DNA from: Nonomuraea sp. PA05
GTDB lineage: Bacteria > Actinomycetota > Actinomycetes > Streptosporangiales > Streptosporangiaceae
Length of the DNA stretch: 52,893 bases
Direction of reading: 5' to 3'
Assembly (NCBI RefSeq): GCF_008086045.1
Contig: NZ_VSEY01000066.1
Coordinates: forward strand, 1 to 52,893
Below, one piece after another: positions 1-7,491 of the stretch (the stretch's first letter is position 1; the number at the start of each line of letters is the position of its first letter). Made by a program: the position numbers and the translations under genes. The notes under the pieces are model-generated. The model worked only from the letters and a program-made list of their open reading frames with translations, searched no databases and had not been told where the DNA came from.

Positions 1-733
1 CGCAAGCGCGTCGGGCCGTGGAGACGGGGGGCCGCGAGGGGGCGCGAGGGAGGAGGAAGGCGTGGGGGCGCGGGGAACCGCAGAGAGAGCACGCAGAACC
101 CCGACGGCGAAGGCCGGCCGGTGCCGGGGCGCCGCCGAGCCGGTCCAGCCAGTACGCCCGGTCGCGCGCGTACCGTCCGGAGGCCCGGTAGGCCTCCTCC
201 TCCGCCAGCACCGGCGCCATCGACCCGAACGGGCCCGCGCCCGGCGTCAGCCCGTCGGCGAGGGCGGTGTAGATGCCGGCGGTGCGGGAGACGAGCATGG
301 ACAGGGCGTAGGCGTCGATGAGGATGTGGTGCGCCCGCAGGTACCAGACGTGGTGCTCGCCGGTCAGCCGCAGCAGCGCGTGGCGGGACAGGCGGCCGGT
401 CACGACGTCCACGGGGGTGCGCAGGTCGGCGGCCATCCACTCGCGGGCGGCGGTCTCGGGGTCGGGCTCGCCGCGCAGGTCGACGACGGTGAGGCAGCCG
501 CGCAGGGAGTCGTACTCGGGCAGGTACTGGGCGGGCTCGTCGGTGAAGCGCAGCCGTAGCGGCTCGGCTTCGGCCAGGCAGCGCTCCAGGGCCCGTTCGA
601 AGGTGTCCACCCGTAGCGGGCCGTGGATGTCGATCCGGTCGGCCGCGTTGTAGACGGGGTTGCCGGGGTCCAGGCGCTGGGCGAACCAGATTCCGGCCTG
701 CGCTCCGGACAGCGGCATGCTCTGCTGGGTCAC
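1..733 (-). CDS. NRPS, N-terminal condensation domain (DhbF/EntF-like), partial at contig end
   Basis: The GTG at 733 sits in a GTGA overlap with the stop of the upstream gene, so the two are translationally coupled. The protein opens with MTQQSMPLSGAQAGIWFAQR and continues as a typical condensation domain, as in NRPSs that load 2,3-dihydroxybenzoate and build catechol siderophores. The catalytic motif reads HHILIDAYALS: the His-His and Asp of HHxxxDG are present but the Gly is Ala. The frame runs off the contig, and below about base 130 it no longer looks like a condensation domain, probably from poor end sequence. The linkage to dhbA and an iron box supports a siderophore role. Adenylation specificity cannot be read because that part lies outside. 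Confidence 0.85.
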   Translation of the reverse strand, partial: MTQQSMPLSGAQAGIWFAQRLDPGNPVYNAADRIDIHGPLRVDTFERALERCLAEAEPLRLRFTDEPAQYLPEYDSLRGCLTVVDLRGEPDPETAAREWMAADLRTPVDVVTGRLSRHALLRLTGEHHVWYLRAHHILIDAYALSMLVSRTAGIYTALADGLTPGAGPFGSMAPVLAEEEAYRASGRYARDRAYWLDRLGGAPAPAGLRRRGSACSLCGSPRPHAFLLPRAPSRPPVSTARRAC

Positions 734-1056
734 GCGGGCGACCGCCCCTCCAGCAGCTGCGCCCACGCCGCGATCGGCGGCTGCTCCACCAGGCCGGGGA
801 AGCCGATCGTGCGCCCCTCCCGCTGCCGGCGTTCGATGAGCGTCATGACGCGGCTGGACAGGTGCCACATCGTCTCGGTGGAGGTCGGCTCGGGGATGAC
901 CGGCCCGTGCAGGTCCTTGCAGTACGGCGCCGGCGCGTCGGCCACGGCCTCGGCGACGAGGCGGTGCTCGTGCAGGTCCTTGGCCGAGGCGAACAGCACC
1001 GACTCCGCGCGGTCAGAGCCCGCCAGCGGATCCGCCGCGGTTGTCAGCAGATGCAT
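730..1056 (-). CDS. Unassigned 108-aa protein in the siderophore operon
   Basis: I do not recognise the family. The 108-residue product starts MHLLTTAADPLAG and ends LLEGRSPA; its middle has Lys-Asp-Leu-His twice (SAKDLHEHR, YCKDLHGP) and a Cys. There is no signal peptide or membrane segment. It starts 15 bases after the dhbA stop codon and its TGA overlaps the NRPS GTG, so it is very likely a translated member of the iron-regulated operon. Known catechol operons carry isochorismate synthase, isochorismatase, AMP ligase or MbtH-like genes near this point, but the sequence matches none that I can recall. It may be a small accessory protein or a remnant of a longer enzyme. Confidence 0.6.
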   Translation of the reverse strand: MHLLTTAADPLAGSDRAESVLFASAKDLHEHRLVAEAVADAPAPYCKDLHGPVIPEPTSTETMWHLSSRVMTLIERRQREGRTIGFPGLVEQPPIAAWAQLLEGRSPA

Positions 1057-1071
1057 GAAGTTCCAATCTCG

Positions 1072-1425
1072 TCAGGCGCGAAGGGTCGCGCCGCCATCCA
1101 CGAGGAGGTCGTGCATGGTGATGTGCCTGGCGCGTTCCGAGCACAGGAACACCACCGCGTCGGCGATGTCGGCCGGGTCGGCCACCCGGCCGAGCGGGAT
1201 GCCGACGCGGAAGGCGCCGGGGTCGCCGGCGAGCGTGGCCGACAGCGCCTCGTCCGGGTCCTCTCCGCTCCACAGCGCGCGCAGCATGGCCGTGTCGGTC
1301 GAGCCGGGTGAGACGACGTTGCACCTGATGCCGTGCCTGGCCACCTCCAGGCCGAGGCAGCGGGTGAACATGCGCGCCGCCGCCTTGGACGCGGCGTAGG
1401 CGATGCCGCCTTCGATCCCGTCCAT
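1072..1425 (-). CDS. dhbA: 2,3-dihydro-2,3-dihydroxybenzoate dehydrogenase, C-terminal half only
   Basis: The 117-residue product matches the second half of DhbA/EntA, the SDR that oxidises 2,3-dihydro-DHB to 2,3-dihydroxybenzoate. It begins just before the catalytic YxxxK (IAYAASKAAARMFT) and carries the family's SPGSTDTAMLRALW and HITMHDLLVDGGATL segments. The N-terminal Rossmann half with the GxxxGxG nucleotide-binding loop is absent, while the normal family length is about 250 aa. Upstream there is no open frame: instead a Shine-Dalgarno-like GGGGAGG, an iron box and a possible -35 box lie directly before the ATG. It cannot bind NAD as it stands, so it is a 5'-deleted gene or an in-place deletion joined to the native promoter. 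Confidence 0.85.
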   Translation of the reverse strand: MDGIEGGIAYAASKAAARMFTRCLGLEVARHGIRCNVVSPGSTDTAMLRALWSGEDPDEALSATLAGDPGAFRVGIPLGRVADPADIADAVVFLCSERARHITMHDLLVDGGATLRA

Positions 1426-1453
1426 TGCGGCAAGTCCTCCCCGAATGCTTTAG

Positions 1454-1472
1454 TTAGGTAAGCCTTGCCTAA
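1454..1472 (-). promoter_or_regulatory. IdeR/DmdR-type iron box
   Basis: On the minus strand this reads TTAGGCAAGGCTTACCTAA, a 19-bp near-palindrome very close to the actinobacterial iron-box consensus bound by Fe(II)-DmdR/IdeR. It lies 28 bases before the dhbA ATG. A TTGACA-like -35 (1499-1494) and a weak CAAATT -10 (1476-1471) with a 17-bp spacer place the box over the -10 and start region, consistent with iron repression. Confidence 0.88.
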
Positions 1473-1648
1473 TTTGATCGGAAAGTCAGCATCTGTCAAG
1501 GGAGCGTTCCGATTGCCTCCCCAGCCGTCCGCCGCCCGTTATGGAGGCCTTCCGCCCCGCCACCGCGGCCGTCGTCGTAGAGTGGAATCCGAGGGATTCC
1601 GGCGGCATGACCTGCGATGTCGCTTTTCCTGAGGGAAGGAGCACCGTC

Positions 1649-2290
1649 ATGGTCTCCGCAACCGACAGGTCAGGGCCCGCTTCGCCGGGCCGTGCCGCGT
1701 GCCCGGTCGTCGCCCTCGTCTCCTCGGCCGGCGGGCTCACCGCGACCGGCACGGTCCTGGCGGGCCTGCCGTCCGAGCTGGACGCCGCCGTGATCGTGCT
1801 GCAGCACATGGCGCCGGACCACAAAAGCCTCCTGCCGGAGATCCTCGGCCGGCGGACACTCCTGCCGGTGGCGGCGGCCTACGACGGGCAGCCACTCGTC
1901 CCCGGGCGGGTGGCGGTCGCGCCGCCGGGCTCGCACCTGCTGGTGTCCGGCGACCGGCGGCTGGCGCTCACCCCCTCGGGCCCGTACCCGCCGTCCCGGC
2001 CGTCCGCCGACCTGCTGCTGGTGACCCTTGCCCTCGCCGCGGGGCCCGACGCCATCGCGGTCGTCCTGTCGGGCAAGGGCAACGACAGCGCGACGGGCGC
2101 CGCCGCCGTGCACCGCTTCGGCGGCACCGTCGTCGCCACCGACGCCGCGACCAGCAACCACTTCGACATGCCCGCGGCGTGCATCGTGCAGGACGCGACC
2201 GTCGACCACGTGGTGCCGCTGGACCAGGTGGCTCCGCTGCTGGTCGGCCTGCTCCGGCGGCCCAGGCTCGGCGCGGGGACGCCGGGCTGA
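1649..2290 (+). CDS. Stand-alone CheB-type methylesterase domain
   Basis: The 213-aa product is a CheB C-terminal catalytic domain: a Ser in VSSAGGL (residues 25-26, equivalent to the ASTGG nucleophile loop), His53 in LQHMAPDH and Asp147 in LSGKGNDSATG form the expected triad. Classical CheB has an N-terminal receiver that gates the esterase; here there is none. The start was set at 1649 because GGAAGGAG precedes it at good spacing; a longer frame from 1541 has no ribosome site. No chemotaxis gene is nearby. It is co-directional with protein A, whose start lies 6 bases after this stop. The substrate is unknown; glutamyl-methylester or deamidation activity is inferred from the family. Confidence 0.85.
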   Translation: MVSATDRSGPASPGRAACPVVALVSSAGGLTATGTVLAGLPSELDAAVIVLQHMAPDHKSLLPEILGRRTLLPVAAAYDGQPLVPGRVAVAPPGSHLLVSGDRRLALTPSGPYPPSRPSADLLLVTLALAAGPDAIAVVLSGKGNDSATGAAAVHRFGGTVVATDAATSNHFDMPAACIVQDATVDHVVPLDQVAPLLVGLLRRPRLGAGTPG

Positions 2291-2296
2291 CGATCT

Positions 2297-4879
2297 TTGA
2301 CGGGCGGGCGGAGATCAAGTACGCTTCCCGGCTTCGTCCCCCTGGCCTTCACGGAGCCCGCCATCGACACCTGGCCGTACCGGCTCGGGCCGCAGGAGAG
2401 CGAGCGGCTGTTCCTCCCGCTGCTCGTCTCTGCCCTGCCCGACTGGACCCACCCCCTCGCCTCTGCCGCGGACGTCCTGCGGCCCGCGCTCGCCGGCGCC
2501 CCGCTGCCCGGCGCCCTCGTCGAAGCGGTGCTGGCCGCCGGCGAACCCGCCCAGCTCGGCCTCCTGGCGGCCAACCAGCGGCTTCTTTCCGACAGGCCTG
2601 ACCTGCGCGACCGGCTCGCCGCCACCGGCTGCGCCCCGGTCGCGCGGGTGATCCTGGGGCTGGGCCACGCCCGGGAGACCGCGTGGCCGCTGCGTGCCCG
2701 GCGGCGTGTCCTGGACTGTGCCGGGGGTGCGGGGTGGGCGGGGCCGGAAGGGGTGGCGACGGCGCTGCTGGCCATGTCCGACCCGGGGCTGCTGCGGGCC
2801 GCCGTGGGCTGTCCGGTGGCCGGGGTGGCTCGTGGCGTGCTGGTCGCGGTGGGTGGTGGGCTGACCCGGGCCGAGCAGCTGCGCGGGTTGCTGACCGTGC
2901 ACGATCACGATGGCGGGCCGGCCGCGCTCCGGCTGCTGGACGGGGCTTCCTGGTTACGTCCGGTCGTCGCCGAGGTGGTGCGGGACGTTCTCGCTACTGG
3001 TGACGCCGGGGCGCTGCGGAAGGCGGCGGAGGTCGCCGAGGGCACGGACGGGCTGGTCGAGGAGCTGCTCGACACCGGGTCGGCGGAGCGCGAGGAGCTT
3101 CTGGGGCTGCGTGACGAGGTGGACTGGGCGCTGGTGGCCGCCTGGACGGAGGCGTTCGACGAGGTCGCCGCCGGGGCGCTCGTCGCGCGGGCGGACTGTC
3201 CCGGCTGGGCTCGGGATGAGCTCTATCGCGTGCACGGGGTGGCGGTGGCGGAGCGTGCGGCGCGGGTGGACGTGGGGATGTTCGCCGTGGCGCCGGGTGG
3301 GGCGCGTGCCGCCAAGGCGGTGGGTGTGGTGGCGCGGCGGGTGCTGGACGAGGGGCCCGGCGATTCGGCTGTCGTCGCGGTGCTGGAGGCGGCGCGGCCC
3401 GCCGTGGCGGTGCTGGAGGCGCTCCGGCAACCGTCCGGCGGCGCCGGGCCCGTCTGGGCGTCGCTGGCGTCCCTGGTGGCTGAGCGGCTGGGCGAGGACG
3501 TCGAGGCGTGGCGGGCGGTGCGTGCCCGGCTGCCCAGGTTCGCCGGGACGGTCGCCGAGCTCCTGCACCAGGCCCCACCCGCCGGGAAGCAGGCCGGTGG
3601 ATGGCCCGGCGGGAGCGCCATGCCGGAGTCCGAGCGCTCCACCACGGTCACCGGCGCCCGCTCCGCCTTCCTCACCCTCCTGGACGCCGCCCCCGCGCAC
3701 GATGCCCTGCTCCCCCACCTCGACGGCCGCACCGTCTGCGACCTGTTCGGCCACGGCCGGTGGCGTCCGGAGTGGATCGACCTCGCACTCTCCTCACCCG
3801 ACCCCCGCCACCTGCGGGTCCTCACGAACCGCGGCTCCCTCCCCGCCGCCGCCATCGACGTGCTGATGCGCCTCGACGACCCGGCCGTCAACGCCCGCCT
3901 GTTCGTGCGGACCGCCGCCACCGCCCCGCAACGCGAGCGCCTGCTGTCCGGACGGCCCTTCAACGCCCCGGGCCCGCTCCCCCTGGACCCCGAGATGGTC
4001 AAGGAGCTGTCGCGGCGCGCGGCGGGGTGGCGCGGGCGCGACGCGGTGGACTGCGCCGACCTGGAGCTGCAGCGGCACATCCTGCGGCACGTCCGGGTGC
4101 GCGGCATCGTCCCGCAGCTGCGCATGATGCTCAACCTGTGGGAGCGGCACGGCGCCGACCAGGTGACCAACCTGCTGGACGACGAGCCGCAGGCCATCGC
4201 CCACACCCGCAAGGTCATCCGCCGCGAGGTCCGCGCCTACCTGACCAAACTGCTGGCCGGGCGCGACCGCGAAGCCGCCCTGGCCAAGCTGCGCGCCAGG
4301 GTCACCGAGGGCGAGACCGTCCAGTGGCAGATCGCCGCGCTGCGCGAGCAGGACCACTCCGGCAACGAGCTGTTCAAGGAGGCGCAGCTGTGGCACTGGG
4401 CGGACCTGATGGCCGAACACGCCCGCGACCCGCTGCCGGGCGTGGCGCTCAACGGCCTCGCCAAGATCCCCGAGTGCCCTGACGAGCTGCGCGCCCAGGC
4501 CGCGCTGCACGGCTACGACCAGGCTCCCCGGGAGGTTCTCGACGCCCTGGCGGCCGGGACGACACCGCGGGAGCTGCTGCGCGGCGGCTCGATCGACTAT
4601 GACGTCGTGACCTGGGTGCACCAGGCGACCAAGACGGGGCAGCTCACCTGGGACGAGGTGCTGGAGTCCGCACGGCCCGCACTCAGGGTGCTGATGCTCT
4701 GGGGCGGCGAACGGCTGCGCGACCCGCTCACCTCCCTCGTCCGTGCCTGCCTCGACCCCGCCCCCGAGGCGTGGGTGCTGGCGCTGCGCATGCTGCCCGA
4801 CTTCACCGGCTCGGTCGCCGAGCTGCTGCGCACCGCCGCCACGGCCACCGGCGTCGTCCTCGCCCACGGAACGGAGTGA
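2297..4879 (+). CDS. Large helical two-module protein A (unknown function)
   Basis: I do not recognise a named family. The 860-aa product is Ala/Leu/Arg-rich and predicted mostly helical, without signal peptide or membrane segment. It is a paralogue of protein B directly downstream. Both halves carry one signature: a CP-containing motif (Cys301; Cys727), an ARPAxxVL motif, then AW-x9-F-x-G-(T/S)-V-x-E-LL (Phe415; Phe836). This indicates internal duplication with a period near 424 residues. The start is odd: TTG at 2297 is the only start-like codon near the CheB stop, and the first in-frame GTG is codon 78. The gap to B is 9 bases. Gene order with the VWA and AAA genes suggests a scaffold, substrate-recognition or effector partner; that is inference. 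Confidence 0.8.
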   Translation: MTGGRRSSTLPGFVPLAFTEPAIDTWPYRLGPQESERLFLPLLVSALPDWTHPLASAADVLRPALAGAPLPGALVEAVLAAGEPAQLGLLAANQRLLSDRPDLRDRLAATGCAPVARVILGLGHARETAWPLRARRRVLDCAGGAGWAGPEGVATALLAMSDPGLLRAAVGCPVAGVARGVLVAVGGGLTRAEQLRGLLTVHDHDGGPAALRLLDGASWLRPVVAEVVRDVLATGDAGALRKAAEVAEGTDGLVEELLDTGSAEREELLGLRDEVDWALVAAWTEAFDEVAAGALVARADCPGWARDELYRVHGVAVAERAARVDVGMFAVAPGGARAAKAVGVVARRVLDEGPGDSAVVAVLEAARPAVAVLEALRQPSGGAGPVWASLASLVAERLGEDVEAWRAVRARLPRFAGTVAELLHQAPPAGKQAGGWPGGSAMPESERSTTVTGARSAFLTLLDAAPAHDALLPHLDGRTVCDLFGHGRWRPEWIDLALSSPDPRHLRVLTNRGSLPAAAIDVLMRLDDPAVNARLFVRTAATAPQRERLLSGRPFNAPGPLPLDPEMVKELSRRAAGWRGRDAVDCADLELQRHILRHVRVRGIVPQLRMMLNLWERHGADQVTNLLDDEPQAIAHTRKVIRREVRAYLTKLLAGRDREAALAKLRARVTEGETVQWQIAALREQDHSGNELFKEAQLWHWADLMAEHARDPLPGVALNGLAKIPECPDELRAQAALHGYDQAPREVLDALAAGTTPRELLRGGSIDYDVVTWVHQATKTGQLTWDEVLESARPALRVLMLWGGERLRDPLTSLVRACLDPAPEAWVLALRMLPDFTGSVAELLRTAATATGVVLAHGTE

Positions 4880-4888
4880 GCCCCCGCC

Positions 4889-7351
4889 ATGGCAGGCATC
4901 CACCGCTGGAAGGACGTCCGGCCGCTGATCGAGGCCGCCGCCGTCGACGACTGGTCCCGGCCGCTGTCCGGGGCCGCCGAGCTGCTGACGGAGCAGCTCC
5001 GGCACGGCGGCGTCATCCCTGACGGGCTGCTGGAGTGCGCGATCGGGCAACGTGAGCCGGATTTCCTCGACGCCGTCCTGGGCAACGACCAGGTGCTCGC
5101 GGACCCGGCCCTGCTCGACCAGATCGCGGAGCTCGCGCTGGCCGGTGACATCCGGCCGCTGGTTGGGCCGCTGCTGGTGCGGCGGGCCATGGTGAGCCGG
5201 GCCGAGGTACGGGAGCGGCTGGCGGAGACGGGGCACCCCCGGGTCGCGGATGAGGCGCACGTCCCTGGAGGCACCGGCTGGAGTTACCGGCTGCGCCGCA
5301 AGGTGCTGGCCGCCGCAGGGCCTGGTGAGGCGGTTCGTCAGGCGTGGAAGCTGCTCGGGCACAAGGGCTGGGTGTCCGCCGCCGACCAGCTCTACGCCCT
5401 GCTCGTCCTGCACGAGCACGGGGAGCGCCTGGCCGGGGTCGCCGCCGACCGGCTGCTGCCCGAGGTCGCCGAGGTGCTGCACCCGTTCGACGGCGGGGAG
5501 CGGCTGCGAGCGGCGGCCGAGCGGGCCATGGGCGCCGAAGGCCTCGTCGCGGAGCTGCACGCCCCGTTCCCCGGCCACGACGTTTCCCTGGCGGCCAGAG
5601 AGCCCCTGGACTGGGCGGCCCTGACCGCCGCCGCACGCGAGAACATGTTCCCGAAGGACGCCGCCGCGGCGGTGGCCGCCCACCCCGGCTGCCCGGACGA
5701 CCTGCGCGACCTCCTCTACACGCGGCATCCGGCGGCGGTCGCCGAGCGCGCCGCCCACCTCGACCTGAACCTGGTCACGGCGCCGTGCCCGAAGCGCAGC
5801 CGCGCCAAGGCGGTGCGCACGCTGATCCAGCGCGGCCTGGGCCAGGGCATCGGCGGCGCCGCCCTGGCCATGGACGGCGCCCCGGCCGTCGCGGTCCTGG
5901 AGGCGATGCGGGCGCGGCCCGGGGAGCCGGGGGCGGCGCGGGCGGAGTGGGAGGCGTTCGCCAAGGTGCTGGCGGGGCTGGTGGCGGAGCGGCTCGGGGA
6001 TGACGTCCACGCCTGGCGTTCGGCGCGCGCCCTGCTGGGCGGCTTCGCGGGCACCGTTCCCGAGCTGCTGGCCGAAGCCGCCGCCGTTCCTCACCCAAGT
6101 CCGGCGGCCGAGTGGCCGGAAGCCGCCGACCACCCCCTCACGTCCTCACCCTCCTCCCTGTCCGGCGCGCGAGCCGCGTTCGTGACGCTGCTGGACGCCG
6201 CCCCCGACACCGCCCACGCCGCCCTGCTCCCCCACCTCGACGCCCGGACCACCCACGACCTGTACCGCTTCTGCTCCTGGCGGCACTCGTGGCCGGGCCA
6301 TGCGGCCACCACGGAGTCGGCGTCGCCGGCGCGAATCCTGGCCGCACGGCCGGGCCTGCCGGTGGACGCGGTCGAACGGCTCCTGGACGTCCCGGACCCC
6401 GAGGTGCTCACCACGCTGTTCTGGCACCTCGCCACCACCGGCGACCAGCGCGCCCGCATCATGTCCACCGCGGCGGAGCCCCTCCTCGCCCAGCTCGACC
6501 GCCTGGTGAGCCTGCCTGAGCACGCGCAGGGCTGGCGGCTCGGCGACCTCTGCGCCTGCCCCTCCCCCGACCTGTTCCTGCGCGCGCTGAAGGAGGTGTT
6601 CGTCCTCGGCCGCGTGCCGCAGCTCGAACTTTTCTGCCACGTCTGGCGCACCTGGGGCCCCGGCCAGGTCGCGGCGATGCTCACCCGCACTCCGGTCACG
6701 TACTCGACCTACGACGGATCGCGCGACGAGATCCGGGACCTGCTGGCCCTGCCCGGCCGTGCCGCCGCGCTGGCCGAGCTGGAGGCGCGGGTGGCCGAGG
6801 GGACGAGCGCGCGGGGACAGGCCGCGATGTGGCGCGGGCGCAGGGACCGGGCCGCGATGGTGAAGGAGACCCATCGATGGCACTGGGCCGAGCTGCTGGA
6901 GGAGCACCGCCGCGAGCCGTTCCACAGCGATCTCGTCGGGCTGCTGCCCCGCCTGCCCGACTGCCCGGACGAGTTCCGGCGCGAGGCCCGTACGGTGCTG
7001 CTGAGCTGGGAGGGCAAGCCGTACCGGCAGTTGATGGCGGGCGTCCCGGCCGCGGAGGTGCTCGCCGAGTCCGACGCCGACCACCTCGACTCCATGGGAC
7101 GTGAGTGGCTGCTCCAGGCGATACGACGGGGCCGCGTCACCTGGGCGCAGGCCCTGGAGCACGCGCGCCCGGCGAGAGCCGTGCTCCAGCAGCTCGGCGA
7201 GGACGAGCAGGGGCGCGCGGCGCTGGCCGTGCTCATGGACGGCACGCTCAAGGGCGGCGCGGACGCCTGGCTGCTGGCGGTGTCCATGGTGCCGGACTTC
7301 ACGGGGACGGTGGCCGAGCTGCTGCGCACGGCGGGCTTGGCGGCGGGCTGA
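4889..7351 (+). CDS. Large helical two-module protein B, paralogue of A (unknown function)
   Basis: This 820-aa protein starts with ATG and aligns with protein A over its whole length, for example WHWAELLEEH against WHWADLMAEH and CPDEFR against CPDELR. It has the same doubled signature: CPDDLR (Cys268) to Phe386, and CPDEFR (Cys692) to Phe804, each followed by GTVxELL, with the invariant AW exactly ten residues before the Phe. There is no signal peptide, membrane segment or enzyme motif. It is separated from the VWA gene by 140 bases holding a direct repeat. Divergence from A is high, so the duplication that made A and B is old or the pair evolves fast. Confidence 0.8.
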   Translation: MAGIHRWKDVRPLIEAAAVDDWSRPLSGAAELLTEQLRHGGVIPDGLLECAIGQREPDFLDAVLGNDQVLADPALLDQIAELALAGDIRPLVGPLLVRRAMVSRAEVRERLAETGHPRVADEAHVPGGTGWSYRLRRKVLAAAGPGEAVRQAWKLLGHKGWVSAADQLYALLVLHEHGERLAGVAADRLLPEVAEVLHPFDGGERLRAAAERAMGAEGLVAELHAPFPGHDVSLAAREPLDWAALTAAARENMFPKDAAAAVAAHPGCPDDLRDLLYTRHPAAVAERAAHLDLNLVTAPCPKRSRAKAVRTLIQRGLGQGIGGAALAMDGAPAVAVLEAMRARPGEPGAARAEWEAFAKVLAGLVAERLGDDVHAWRSARALLGGFAGTVPELLAEAAAVPHPSPAAEWPEAADHPLTSSPSSLSGARAAFVTLLDAAPDTAHAALLPHLDARTTHDLYRFCSWRHSWPGHAATTESASPARILAARPGLPVDAVERLLDVPDPEVLTTLFWHLATTGDQRARIMSTAAEPLLAQLDRLVSLPEHAQGWRLGDLCACPSPDLFLRALKEVFVLGRVPQLELFCHVWRTWGPGQVAAMLTRTPVTYSTYDGSRDEIRDLLALPGRAAALAELEARVAEGTSARGQAAMWRGRRDRAAMVKETHRWHWAELLEEHRREPFHSDLVGLLPRLPDCPDEFRREARTVLLSWEGKPYRQLMAGVPAAEVLAESDADHLDSMGREWLLQAIRRGRVTWAQALEHARPARAVLQQLGEDEQGRAALAVLMDGTLKGGADAWLLAVSMVPDFTGTVAELLRTAGLAAG

Positions 7352-7445
7352 CCGTTCCGCCTGCCCCGCGGCGGCGGGCTGAGGGACGGGCCTCGTGCCC
7401 GCCATCGGCCGGCGCGGGTTTGTCGGTGGCGATCGATAACGTGCC

Positions 7446-7477
7446 GCTACAACGCAACACCAGCTACAACGCAACAC
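7446..7477 (+). promoter_or_regulatory. 15-bp direct repeat upstream of the VWA gene
   Basis: GCTACAACGCAACAC occurs at 7446-7460 and again at 7463-7477, a spacing of 17 bases, just before the Shine-Dalgarno AAGGGGGA of the VWA gene. The patch is AT-richer than its surroundings. It could be a direct-repeat operator or an internal promoter of the A-B-VWA-AAA gene set. Confidence 0.5.
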
Positions 7478-7491
7478 ACGAAGGGGGACAC

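Noticed and set aside
1541..1648. 36 extra N-terminal residues of the CheB-like protein
   Set aside because: No ribosome site at 1541 and no likeness to a receiver; GGAAGGAG fits the ATG at 1649.
2288..2300. Certain TGA readthrough giving a CheB-A fusion
   Set aside because: No stimulatory element or selenocysteine hairpin could be identified; re-initiation at TTG is simpler.
3794..6133. A 779-codon minus-strand open frame opposite genes A and B
   Set aside because: Low-complexity composition and no motifs; A and B show conserved paired signatures in the plus frame.
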